From: an uncultured Christensenella sp.
Lineage (GTDB): Bacteria > Bacillota > Clostridia > Christensenellales > DTU072
Reading direction: 5' to 3'
Length of the DNA stretch: 33,164 nucleotides
Assembly: GCA_905210905.1 (NCBI GenBank)
Contig: CAJLYQ010000014.1
Location: forward strand, 1-33,164
Part shown: in pieces, positions 16,554 to 25,485 of the stretch
Position numbering within the stretch: the stretch's first letter is position 1
How the letters are laid out: each line of letters opens with the position of its first letter
Notes under the pieces: model-generated
Seen by the model: the letters and a program-made list of their open reading frames with translations, nothing else
The model's database searches: none
Told to the model about the DNA's origin: nothing
Program-made: the position numbers and the translations under genes

Positions 16554-17736
16554 AGTAAACAAAAACTACGGAAATATTAAAGAAACGTATCTTTTCAGCG
16601 AAACGGCAAAAAGGATTGCCGCTTTTTCCGCTAACAATCCCGACGTTAAAGTCATTAAAATGAGCATAGGCGACGTAACGAAGCCGCTTGCTCGCGACGT
16701 TGTCGAAGGAATGAAAAAAGCCGCTTGCGAAATGGGAACTCTCGAAGGTTTCCACGGATACGGACCCGAACAAGGCTATCCGTTTTTGAAAGAAAAAATA
16801 AAAAACTATTATAAAAATGAAATGAACGTCGAACTTGACGCGGACGAGATATTTATTTCGGACGGCGCAAAAAGCGACATAGCGAATATCACCGACTTGT
16901 TTTCGAACGAAAACGTAATCGTCGTACCCGACCCGGTTTATCCGGTTTACGTTGACAGCAACGTTATGCTAGGAAGAAAGATAGTTTATATTAAAGGATC
17001 GGAAGAAAACGGCTTTTTACCTATGCCGGACGAAAACACGGAAGGAGATATATTTTATCTTTGCTCGCCAAACAATCCCACGGGATCGGCGTATACCGTA
17101 GATCAACTTAAAATATGGGTAGATTTCGCCTTGAAAAAGCAAGCGATAATTCTTTTTGACGCCGCATACGAAAGTTTCGTTACGACCGACGTCGCTCGTT
17201 CTATATATCAAGTGGACGGAGCGAAAAACTGCGCCATAGAATTTTGCTCATTATCAAAAACCGCAGGGTTCACCGGCACGAGATGCGGTTATACGGTTGT
17301 GCCGAAAAATTTGGTTTTCGACGGTTTCAGCCTTAATAAAATGTGGTTAAGACGACAAACTACGAAGTTTAACGGAGTAAGTTACGTCGTTCAGCGCGCA
17401 GCGGAGGCGGTTTTCTCGGAAAACGGGCTGAAAGAAGTAAGACAAACTATAAAATATTATCAAAGAAACGCTTTAATCATCATAGAAACGTTAAAACGTC
17501 TCGGAATAAGTTTTACGGGCGGAGTTAATTCTCCGTACGTTTGGTACAAAGTTCCCGACGGAATGACGAGTTGGGAATATTTCGATTATTTACTTTCCGG
17601 GTGCGGTGTTGCAGGAACACCGGGCAGCGGTTTCGGCGAATGCGGAGAAGGATATTTCCGTCTTACCGCATTCAATACGTATGAAAATACGGTAGAAGCG
17701 ATGCGCCGGTTGGAATTACTATACAAAAAAAATTAA
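16546..17736 (+). CDS. dapL: LL-diaminopimelate aminotransferase
   Basis: PLP enzyme that makes LL-diaminopimelate directly from tetrahydrodipicolinate, bypassing the acylated intermediates of the succinylase and acetylase routes. The 396 residues match DapL: MSIGDVTKPLA near 35, GFHGYGPEQGYPFLK near 67, CSPNNPTGSAYT near 173, and the PLP-lysine region SLSKTAGFTGTRCGY near 235. The pairing with dapF supports this assignment over a generic class I aminotransferase. Confidence 0.95.
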   Translation: MVKVNKNYGNIKETYLFSETAKRIAAFSANNPDVKVIKMSIGDVTKPLARDVVEGMKKAACEMGTLEGFHGYGPEQGYPFLKEKIKNYYKNEMNVELDADEIFISDGAKSDIANITDLFSNENVIVVPDPVYPVYVDSNVMLGRKIVYIKGSEENGFLPMPDENTEGDIFYLCSPNNPTGSAYTVDQLKIWVDFALKKQAIILFDAAYESFVTTDVARSIYQVDGAKNCAIEFCSLSKTAGFTGTRCGYTVVPKNLVFDGFSLNKMWLRRQTTKFNGVSYVVQRAAEAVFSENGLKEVRQTIKYYQRNALIIIETLKRLGISFTGGVNSPYVWYKVPDGMTSWEYFDYLLSGCGVAGTPGSGFGECGEGYFRLTAFNTYENTVEAMRRLELLYKKN

Positions 17737-17756
17737 ATATAACGGAGGTTATACAA

Positions 17757-19031
17757 ATGAGTGTTACAATACTTGTCGGAGCACAATTCGGCGACGAAGG
17801 TAAAGGCAAAATCGTAGACTATCTTGCCCAGAAAATGGATATGGTAGTACGTTTTCAGGGCGGAGATAACGCAGGTCATACGGTTGTAAACGAAGACGGA
17901 GCGTTCAAAATGCACCTAATTCCGTGCGGAATTTTCAAAAAAGGATGCAAAGTTCTCGCCAACACGGGTATGGTTATTAACCCCGACGAATTTATCAACG
18001 AACTTAAACAGTTTACGGATAACAACGTAGATATAAGCAACGTTTATATTTCGTCCAGAGCGACTATCCTTATGCCTTATCACGTCGAACTCGACGGACT
18101 CGGCGAGAAGACGGGTATTTCTATCGGAACGACTAAACGCGGTATCGGATACGCTTACGCCGACAGAATGAGAAGAACGTCCCTTCGTTTTGAAGATCTT
18201 CTCGACTTAGAGTATTGTAAAGGACGTATTGCGAAGATAATGCCGAGAATTAACGCGGAACTTGCCGCACTCGGCGGTAAAACGTTTTCCGAAGAAGAAG
18301 TATTCGAAAAATGCGCATTTTGGGCGGAAAAACTCGGTCATATGATCGTAGAACCCGTTTCTTTCGTAAACAACGCCATAAACAACAACGAACATTTACT
18401 CTTCGAGGGTCAACTCGGCGTAATGAAAGATATCGATCTCGGTATTTATCCTTTCGTTACTTCGTCCAACCCCGTTGCCGCGTACGCTGCGGTAAGCGGT
18501 GGTTTCCCGGTAAGTAAAATTAACGAAATCGTAGGCGTAATGAAAGCCTTTACTTCCGCCGTAGGCGACGGACCGTTCCCGACCGAACTTTTCGGAGCGG
18601 AAGCGGACGGATTCAGAGGACAAGGCGGTCATATCGACGACGAATTCGGCGCAAGAACCGGCAGAGCGAGAAGACTCGGTTGGCCCGATCTCGTAGTAGT
18701 AAAATACGCTGCAATAGTTAACGGTTTTACTTCCATCGCAATTTGCAAAATCGATAAACTCGATACTTACGACGAAATCAAAGTTTGTTATGCGTATAAA
18801 CTTAACGGAAAAGTTATAGATTATATGCCGAACGCAAGAGATTTGTATAAAGTAGAACCCGTTTATACGACGCTTAAAGGTTGGAAAAAAGACACGAGCA
18901 AAATCAGAAACTACGAAGAACTTCCTGCCGAAACGAAACAGTATATCGAATTTATCGAAAAAACCGTCGGCGTACCCGTTAAATATATCGGCGTAGGTCC
19001 TGCAAGAGAAGATCTTATCGTTAAAGAATAA
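17757..19031 (+). CDS. purA: Adenylosuccinate synthetase
   Basis: Joins aspartate to IMP with GTP in AMP synthesis. The 424 residues contain the GTP loop GAQFGDEGKGKIVD (8-21), NAGHTV near residue 40, SIGTTKRGIGYAY near 122, and the C-terminal TGRARRLGWPD. The usual EGAQG-x-LLDIDHGTYPFVTSS segment reads EGQLG-VMKDIDLGIYPFVTSS here, so the Gln that contacts IMP in the E. coli enzyme is shifted or replaced. A clear CGGAGG lies upstream. It is the last gene of the dnaG operon. Confidence 0.96.
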   Translation: MSVTILVGAQFGDEGKGKIVDYLAQKMDMVVRFQGGDNAGHTVVNEDGAFKMHLIPCGIFKKGCKVLANTGMVINPDEFINELKQFTDNNVDISNVYISSRATILMPYHVELDGLGEKTGISIGTTKRGIGYAYADRMRRTSLRFEDLLDLEYCKGRIAKIMPRINAELAALGGKTFSEEEVFEKCAFWAEKLGHMIVEPVSFVNNAINNNEHLLFEGQLGVMKDIDLGIYPFVTSSNPVAAYAAVSGGFPVSKINEIVGVMKAFTSAVGDGPFPTELFGAEADGFRGQGGHIDDEFGARTGRARRLGWPDLVVVKYAAIVNGFTSIAICKIDKLDTYDEIKVCYAYKLNGKVIDYMPNARDLYKVEPVYTTLKGWKKDTSKIRNYEELPAETKQYIEFIEKTVGVPVKYIGVGPAREDLIVKE

Positions 19032-19053
19032 TCGAAAAAAACTCATAATATTT

Positions 19054-20025
19054 TTAAGCCCGCTTTTTTACGGCGGGCTTTTTCTTTGGCAAAAAGTAAT
19101 ATCTCTTTTCTTTTTCTACGACGTTTTCGTCAATAAACCAACCGATAAACGGACAAACGAGAAAACAGGCAACAACGTTAAATAAAGTATGGAAAAGAGC
19201 AATTTTTGTATCCATAGCAACATTTAATCCTAAGAAAAAGTCAAGCAGACGCGAGTAATAAGCGACGATAAAAAATATTGCGGGAATAAGGTTAAAAATA
19301 AAGTTAAAGGTTGCTACGCGTACGCTTTTCTTCGTTTTTCCGAGAGATACCAAAAATATCGTAGAACACGTTCCGATATTCGCAGCCATAATCATAAATA
19401 ATGCGTTCGGTAACGTAAGCGCGTTTATTTTAGCAAACGATATAATCAGTACGCTTACCAAAGAAGAACTTTGACAAAGCGCGGTAAGGATAAGGCAAAC
19501 GAAAAACGGGACGAACGGATTAGGAGAAAAGAGAAAGTCCGGTCTGATATTCTTCACAAGTTCCGGTACGGCGTTTTTTATGATGGAAAAACTTATAAAA
19601 ATCACCGAAAAACCGCTTACGGCGAGCGCGTATTTTTTATTTTTTTCTTTTTTTGTCAGCATCAGGAACAAAACGGAAAAGAAAACAAGAGAGGAGAAAA
19701 TCGCTCCGACGGACACGTTTTGCATCAAAGCAAGGTATGCGGTAGCAGTTGTGCCGATATTGCTCCCCGCTATGGCAAAAAACGTTGTTTTTTCGGTTAT
19801 TTTTTCTTTATCGCGCAGAGCGGTAAGCACGCTGTTTATAGCCGAAGAACTCTGAGTAATCGCCGCAGAAAAAACGCCGCAAACAAACGAAAAGAAGGGC
19901 TTTCCGAACAATTTTTCCGTTTTGGGGGAAAGAGAATAATTCTTATCGAAACATTTATCTATGGTGTAAATTCCGAAAAGAAACAAACCTACGCCGCTTA
20001 CGAACGTTAAAATTAACCTCAGCAT
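19054..20025 (-). CDS. Na/Pi-cotransporter family membrane protein
   Basis: Predicted sodium-dependent phosphate transporter or relative (Na_Pi_cotrans family). The 323 residues hold about eight to nine hydrophobic segments and the family's two inverted halves: ITQSSSAINSVLTAL (57-70) with GSNIGTT (88-93), and LCQSSSLVSVLII (183-194) with AANIGTC (215-220). The C-terminal PhoU-like domain of longer members is absent; the tail is a short basic KKKPAVKKRA. No clear ribosome site precedes the ATG at 20025, so the start is less certain. The gene stands alone, convergent to purA and divergent to lacZ. Confidence 0.88.
   Translation of the reverse strand: MLRLILTFVSGVGLFLFGIYTIDKCFDKNYSLSPKTEKLFGKPFFSFVCGVFSAAITQSSSAINSVLTALRDKEKITEKTTFFAIAGSNIGTTATAYLALMQNVSVGAIFSSLVFFSVLFLMLTKKEKNKKYALAVSGFSVIFISFSIIKNAVPELVKNIRPDFLFSPNPFVPFFVCLILTALCQSSSLVSVLIISFAKINALTLPNALFMIMAANIGTCSTIFLVSLGKTKKSVRVATFNFIFNLIPAIFFIVAYYSRLLDFFLGLNVAMDTKIALFHTLFNVVACFLVCPFIGWFIDENVVEKEKRYYFLPKKKPAVKKRA
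19056..19084 (+). terminator. Terminator of the dnaG-purA unit
   Basis: Stem AAGCCCGC (19056-19063) and GCGGGCTT (19073-19080), 9-base loop, then a T-rich tail (TTTTCTTT). The hairpin lies within the last codons of the convergent minus-strand gene, so the same DNA encodes the PAVKKRA tail of that protein. Confidence 0.88.
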
Positions 20026-20082
20026 TACATAAAAAGATTATTTTCGATTGTTAAAATTATGCGTAAAAAACCGATTTTTGTC

Positions 20083-20111
20083 TTGTCATTGTTTTTTATA
20101 TGTGTTATTAT
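20083..20111 (+). promoter_or_regulatory. Promoter of lacZ
   Basis: TTGTCA (20083-20088), 17-base spacer, TATTAT (20106-20111), 29 bases before the lacZ start codon. It is a good sigma-A type match. I see no convincing cre site or other operator around it. It probably also drives the genes downstream as far as dinB, since no terminator lies between them. Confidence 0.75.
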
Positions 20112-20139
20112 ATTAAATGTAAATATTAGGGAGGTATGT

Positions 20140-23100
20140 ATGAAGTCTTTTTGGCAAAACAAACGCATTTTTAACGTTAACAGTTTGACAAGATACGCAA
20201 GCGGATTTCCTTTGTCGGCTGAAAATATATATAAAATCATAAAATTAAGCGGAGACTGGAAGTTCAAATTCTGTCCCACGGTTTTCGATATTCCCGAAAA
20301 TTTCGGTTCGAAAGATTTTAACGACAGTGATTTCGGAACGATGAAAGTCCCTGCCGAATGGCAGATACAGGGCGTAGATACGCCGATATATACCAACATC
20401 GTATATCCGTACGCTATCGAATCGAAAAATCTTCTCAGAGTACCCAAAGTTTACGGAAAAAAAACCAGTGCCGGACTGTACGTATGCGAGTTCAATCTTA
20501 ATACGCTTAAAGACAAATATTTTATTCATTTCGGCGGAGTAAATTCCTGTGCGGAAGTTTATCTGAACGGCGAATTCGTCGGCTACAGCGAAGATACGTT
20601 CGATTTTCAGGAATACGACGTTACGAATTTCGTAAAAGAAGGAAAAAATACGCTTTCTGTAATCGTCTACAGATACTGTACCGGAAGTTATCTCGAAGAT
20701 CAGGATATGTGGCGTCTAAGCGGTATTTTCCGCGACGTTTATCTTATTAACAAACCCGTCACAGAAATAGCGGACGTTTACGCAAGAAGCGAATTCTCCG
20801 GCGATAAATACGACGCGGCGAATTTGATTATAGACGCAAAAATCGGCGGAATTAACCCTTCGGACAAACTTACTTTAATTACCGAAGTATTCGACGCGAC
20901 TAACGCGCTCGTAAGGAAAACAGAAAGAACCGTTACCGGCGAAAAGGTTGTTTTTGAAGAAAAATTCGACGAAGTGACCGCTTGGTCGCACGAAAATCCT
21001 TATCTTTACAGAATAGATTTTACGCTCGTCAAGAACGGAGAATTCGAAGACAAGAGAAGTATTAACTTCGGGTTCAGAGAAGTAAAAATCGTACCTATGA
21101 TCGACGGAAAAGGTCCGTTTATTTTGCTTAACGGAAAACCGCTTAAATTCCGCGGTGTAAATCGTCACGAATTCCATCCTGAATACGGTCACGCCGTACC
21201 TGCCGAACTTATCTACAAAGATTTGTTGCTTTGCAAGGAAAACAACATTACGGCAATCCGTACTTCGCACTATCCGAACAGCAGGATTTTCTACGATTAT
21301 TGCGATAAACTCGGTATACTCGTTATGTGCGAAAACAATCTTGAAACGCACGGACTCAGTATGTTTATACCCGGAAACAGCAAATTATGGACGAAACAAT
21401 GCGTATACAGAATGGAAAATATGGTTAACACCTATAAAAACCATCCGTGTATAATAAGTTGGTCGCTGGGCAACGAAGCAGGTTTCGGTAAATCGTTCGT
21501 TGAAATGAAAAAAGCGGCGCTTGCGATAGACAAAACCCGTTTTATCCATTACGAAGAAGATATTACCGGCAAAATTAGCGACGTTTTCAGCGAAATGTAC
21601 GCTCACGTCGAAAAAATGGACGCACTCGGACAAAACAAGAGAGTATCGCACTGTTTCTTTACCGTTTTCAGACCGCTCGGAGTATCTTATTCTCCCGCAA
21701 AATACAGAGATTTACCGTATATAGAATGTGAATACGCTCACTGTATGGGTAACAGTTTGGGCAATTTTGCGGACTATTGGGCGAAATTTAAGCAATACGA
21801 CAGACTTGCAGGCGGATTTATCTGGGACTTTGCCGATCAGGCGATTAAACACGTAGCGGAAGACGGAACCGTAGAATATCGCTACGGCGGCGACTTCGGC
21901 GACGTGCCGAACGCAGGCGTGTTCTCCTTTAACGGAATAGTAAAAGCGGACAGAACCCCGAACCCTGCTTTATACGAAGTTCGCAAACAGTATCAGATGG
22001 TTGATTTTTCTTATGAAAACGGGACTATAACCGTTAAAAACGGTTTTATGTTTACCGACATCGACAAATACGAACTTACGCTTACTTTCCTTACCGACGG
22101 CGAGGAAACTTTGACGAAGAAAATCGTTCTTGGATCCGTACCTGCAGGAGAGCAGTGCAAAATCGAAATCGACGCGCCCGAAACGGACGGCGAACAAACC
22201 GTTCTTTGCGAACTCAAAGCGCCGAACGACGACAGAGTCGTCGCGTACGAACAATTCATCGTTAAAGAAGGCACGCTTGATTTAACCGAACCTACCGGAA
22301 CGATGTCCTGCGACGAAGCGAACTATTGGGAATATCGTATATACAACGACAACGTTCAATACATAGTCGACAAAGTTACCGGCGGAATAACGAGCATTAA
22401 GAAAGGAAACGTAGAAATACTCCGTAGTCCCGTAATGCCCAACTTCGTACGTGCGACCATAGACAACGATCGTTACGAACAAGTTGATATTCCTATAGTC
22501 AAGAAAATTATGGGCGTATATAAATTCCATAACGCGCAAAAGAAAATCGCGCCTAAGAAAAACGTTCGTATGGAGAATAAAGACGGTGTAGTTTCCGTAA
22601 TAATGGACTGGAAGTTCAAATACGGCAAAGTTTCTACGAAATATACGTTCTTTAACGACGGAATCGATATGGAACTTATGGTTAAACCGCGTTGCGAACT
22701 CGTTCGTTACGGATTTACCTTCGGAATGAGGGAAGCGGTCAAAAATATGGCGTTTTACGCAAACGGACCGTTCGAAAACTACTGCGACAGAAATTCCGCA
22801 GCGATACTGCGCAAATACGAAGGCGTTGCGGAAGACTTTAACCACGAATATCTTTCTCCGCAAGAAAACGGAAACCATACCGGAGCAAGGTATCTTAGTC
22901 TGGGCGACGAAATAAACGGGCTTGTAGTTTTGGCAAAAGATAAGCCTTTCGAATTCGGAGTTTTGCCTTATTCGATGGAAAAACTCGAAAAAGCGGATCA
23001 CGAACACGAACTCATAAAAGACGATCACTACACCGTAACCATTGACGGTAAACAAAGGGGTGTAGGCGGCGATACTCCGGCGATGGCTTGTTTGAAAACT

Positions 23101-23160
23101 CCTTACAAGATAAATCCCGGTACCGTGCACAGACTTGCGTGCAGAATTATCGTTAAGTAA
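20140..23160 (+). CDS. lacZ: Beta-galactosidase, glycoside hydrolase family 2 (LacZ type)
   Basis: Hydrolyses terminal beta-galactosides such as lactose. The 1006 residues are close to E. coli LacZ (1023). They comprise an N-terminal jelly-roll sugar-binding domain, a central TIM barrel with the acid/base glutamate E446 in SLGNEAGFG and the nucleophile E531 in ECEYAHCMGNS, and a C-terminal beta-galactosidase small-chain domain with SPQENGNHTGARYL. The start is ATG 20140, preceded by AGGGAGG (20128-20134). An in-frame extension to 20059 would run through the promoter and is rejected. There is no signal peptide, so the enzyme is cytosolic and needs imported substrate. Confidence 0.95.
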   Translation: MKSFWQNKRIFNVNSLTRYASGFPLSAENIYKIIKLSGDWKFKFCPTVFDIPENFGSKDFNDSDFGTMKVPAEWQIQGVDTPIYTNIVYPYAIESKNLLRVPKVYGKKTSAGLYVCEFNLNTLKDKYFIHFGGVNSCAEVYLNGEFVGYSEDTFDFQEYDVTNFVKEGKNTLSVIVYRYCTGSYLEDQDMWRLSGIFRDVYLINKPVTEIADVYARSEFSGDKYDAANLIIDAKIGGINPSDKLTLITEVFDATNALVRKTERTVTGEKVVFEEKFDEVTAWSHENPYLYRIDFTLVKNGEFEDKRSINFGFREVKIVPMIDGKGPFILLNGKPLKFRGVNRHEFHPEYGHAVPAELIYKDLLLCKENNITAIRTSHYPNSRIFYDYCDKLGILVMCENNLETHGLSMFIPGNSKLWTKQCVYRMENMVNTYKNHPCIISWSLGNEAGFGKSFVEMKKAALAIDKTRFIHYEEDITGKISDVFSEMYAHVEKMDALGQNKRVSHCFFTVFRPLGVSYSPAKYRDLPYIECEYAHCMGNSLGNFADYWAKFKQYDRLAGGFIWDFADQAIKHVAEDGTVEYRYGGDFGDVPNAGVFSFNGIVKADRTPNPALYEVRKQYQMVDFSYENGTITVKNGFMFTDIDKYELTLTFLTDGEETLTKKIVLGSVPAGEQCKIEIDAPETDGEQTVLCELKAPNDDRVVAYEQFIVKEGTLDLTEPTGTMSCDEANYWEYRIYNDNVQYIVDKVTGGITSIKKGNVEILRSPVMPNFVRATIDNDRYEQVDIPIVKKIMGVYKFHNAQKKIAPKKNVRMENKDGVVSVIMDWKFKYGKVSTKYTFFNDGIDMELMVKPRCELVRYGFTFGMREAVKNMAFYANGPFENYCDRNSAAILRKYEGVAEDFNHEYLSPQENGNHTGARYLSLGDEINGLVVLAKDKPFEFGVLPYSMEKLEKADHEHELIKDDHYTVTIDGKQRGVGGDTPAMACLKTPYKINPGTVHRLACRIIVK

Positions 23161-23162
23161 CA

Positions 23163-24344
23163 ATGAAAGGACTTGTATTAGAAGGCGGCGGCGCAAAAGG
23201 AGCATTCCATTGCGGCGCCGTCAAGGCATTATATGACTACGGTTACAAATTCGACGGCGTTGCAGGCACGAGCATCGGCGCGATTAACGGTGCTCTTATT
23301 GCGCAAGATTGCGGTTACGAAAAAATGTACGACGTTTGGACGAGCGTCACGGCAGAAGACATAACCCACTTCGATAACATAGAGGTCGGTAAACTGTTTA
23401 ATCGCGAGTTCAGCAAAAAAACTGTTTCTTACTGGGGCAAACAGGTATTGAAAGTCGTATCTAATCTCGGCGTTCCCACGGATAAAGTAAGCGAATACCT
23501 ACATAAAATCATTGACGAAGATAAACTTCGTTCTTCGCCGATGGATTTCGGAATAGTAACGTACTGTTTAAGCAACAGAGAACCGCTCGAACTTTTCAAA
23601 GAAGACATTCCCGTCGGCGAATTGCACAATTTTATTCTGGCAAGCGCATATTTTCCTGCGTTCAGGCTCGGAAGAATGAACGGTAAATACTATATCGACG
23701 GCGGAGTTTACGATAATTTACCGCTTAACGCTTTGCCCGAACAAAAAAACTACGACGAGATTTATGCTATACGAACGATGAGCCGTATGCCGCATAAAGA
23801 AATAAAACGCAGCGACGTAGTCGTTCATTACATTTGTCCGTCCGAAGATCTCGGAAACACCATTAACATAAACAGCAGGGCAATAAATTACAAAATCAAA
23901 CTCGGGTATTACGACGCACTCAGATTTATTAAAGGGTATAAAGGCTTCCGCTACTACGTTAACGGGGACGCGGATATCTTTGATAGAATTTTTTACTCGT
24001 TAAACGACAGCACGAAGGAGAAGATTTGCAATCTTTTCCGTATCAAAGAAGAAACGTTTATTACGGAATTATCCGAAAAATTAAAACCGAAAACGAGCGA
24101 AGAAACCGCCATACCCAACATAGATTCTTTCTTTTCGTTTTTTGAAGATATTGCCGCGTTTTACGGAGTGGAAAAATTTTCGATTTATACGCAAGAAGAA
24201 TTTATTAATCAAATTATTAAAAAGTCGGTATCTACGGATACGGATTTGTTATTAAACGGATTCGGGAAATTCACGGCTTTAGCGAAAAAACTCGCTTTAT
24301 ATCAACTGCTTATACCTTACATAACGGAGATCAAAAATGGATAA
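23163..24344 (+). CDS. Patatin-like phospholipase
   Basis: Predicted lipid acyl hydrolase with a Ser-Asp dyad. The 393 residues contain the oxyanion loop GGGAKG (8-13), the nucleophile elbow GTSIG with Ser37, and the second catalytic motif DGG at 179-181 (YIDGGVYDNLP). The C-terminal part (about 250-393) is not recognised. No signal peptide is visible. It starts 2 bases after the lacZ stop without a ribosome site of its own, so it is probably translated by reinitiation. It overlaps the next gene by 8 bases. The substrate cannot be deduced. Confidence 0.88.
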   Translation: MKGLVLEGGGAKGAFHCGAVKALYDYGYKFDGVAGTSIGAINGALIAQDCGYEKMYDVWTSVTAEDITHFDNIEVGKLFNREFSKKTVSYWGKQVLKVVSNLGVPTDKVSEYLHKIIDEDKLRSSPMDFGIVTYCLSNREPLELFKEDIPVGELHNFILASAYFPAFRLGRMNGKYYIDGGVYDNLPLNALPEQKNYDEIYAIRTMSRMPHKEIKRSDVVVHYICPSEDLGNTININSRAINYKIKLGYYDALRFIKGYKGFRYYVNGDADIFDRIFYSLNDSTKEKICNLFRIKEETFITELSEKLKPKTSEETAIPNIDSFFSFFEDIAAFYGVEKFSIYTQEEFINQIIKKSVSTDTDLLLNGFGKFTALAKKLALYQLLIPYITEIKNG

Positions 24345-25485
24345 AACAAAAGCGCTTAACACCGCTAAAAAACTTTGCAACAGATGGTTCATCGACGCGT
24401 TCAGCGGAATGTCTTTGGGGTTGTTCTGCACGCTGATTGCCGGAACGATTCTCGGAACGATCGGAGAATGGATAAACAAAATCGGCGGCGGAAACGTTGC
24501 CGGGGTGTGGATTATAAACGTATCCAAAGCGGCAAAAATGCTTATGGGTGCGGGAATAGGCGTCGGCATCGCGGCTAAATTAAAAGTTAAATCGCCGCTA
24601 GTAATGTTCTCGGCGGCTGTTGCAGGGTTTATCGGAGCGTTTGCCGTATCTAATTCGGGAGATTTTGCAATTCTGAAAGGAGATTTCGGAATTAAATTCG
24701 GCGCATGCGGAAACCCGATAGGCGCTTACGTAGTTTCCTTGATTTGTATAGAAATTTCTTCTTTGTACGCAGGGAAAACTAAACTTGACATTATACTTAT
24801 TCCGCTTGGAGTAATGATTATATCTATGGCGGCGATTTTCGTTTCGTGGCCGTTCGTAAAACTCGTTTATTACATCGGCGTGCTTATCGAAAAGATTATT
24901 CTTCTCAACGAAGTAGCAAAGTATCTTATGGCGATACTCGTTTCCGTCGCAATGGGAATACTTCTTACAATGCCTACGTCTAGCGCGGCTATATGGGTTT
25001 CCATCGTCGGAGCAATGCGTCTTTCCGACGGAACGATACCTTATGCGTTACTCGTTGCAGGCGGTGCGGCGGTAGCAGGTTGTTCGACGCATATGGTCGG
25101 TTTTGCCGTTGCGAGTTTCCGTGAAAACAAAATCGGCGGACTTATTTTGCAAGGGCTGGGAACGAGTATGTTACAAATTCCCAACATTATGAAAAAACCG
25201 CGCATTATGATACCCGAAATAATTGCAAGTGCGGTCGTCGGTCCCGTTGCGGTTGCATTCGGTTTACTTTGCGACGAAACCGGGGGCGGAATGGGAACAA
25301 GCGGTCTGGTAGGCGTTATCAGCACGATTTCCACGAGTATAAACAACAGAGTTGCGCCGTGGAAAATAGGAGTAGGCGTAACGCTTTGTCTGTTCGTTTT
25401 GCCTGCCGTAATATGTTTCTTCGTAAGCGAGTTTATGCGCAAGAAAAATTGGATAGAATTCGGAGATATGAAACTCGATGACTAA
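24337..25485 (+). CDS. EIIC-like PTS membrane protein (PTS_EIIC_2 type)
   Basis: The 382 residues include many Gly/Ala-rich hydrophobic segments resembling the EIIC_2 family of phosphotransferase-system permeases. Landmarks are GMSLGLFCTLIAGTILG near 22, TMPTSSAAIW near 209, AVAGCSTHMVGFAV near 245, and ETGGGMGTSGLVGVIST near 313. No EIIA or EIIB gene or fused domain lies nearby, so it may rely on distant partners or may not be a phosphotransferase-coupled transporter at all. GGAG lies about 8 bases before the ATG. It overlaps both neighbours by 8 bases. Confidence 0.82.
   Translation: MDKTKALNTAKKLCNRWFIDAFSGMSLGLFCTLIAGTILGTIGEWINKIGGGNVAGVWIINVSKAAKMLMGAGIGVGIAAKLKVKSPLVMFSAAVAGFIGAFAVSNSGDFAILKGDFGIKFGACGNPIGAYVVSLICIEISSLYAGKTKLDIILIPLGVMIISMAAIFVSWPFVKLVYYIGVLIEKIILLNEVAKYLMAILVSVAMGILLTMPTSSAAIWVSIVGAMRLSDGTIPYALLVAGGAAVAGCSTHMVGFAVASFRENKIGGLILQGLGTSMLQIPNIMKKPRIMIPEIIASAVVGPVAVAFGLLCDETGGGMGTSGLVGVISTISTSINNRVAPWKIGVGVTLCLFVLPAVICFFVSEFMRKKNWIEFGDMKLDD

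Noticed and set aside
20059..20139. 27-codon N-terminal extension of LacZ resembling a hydrophobic signal
   Set aside because: It runs through the promoter, and a strong ribosome site points to ATG 20140.
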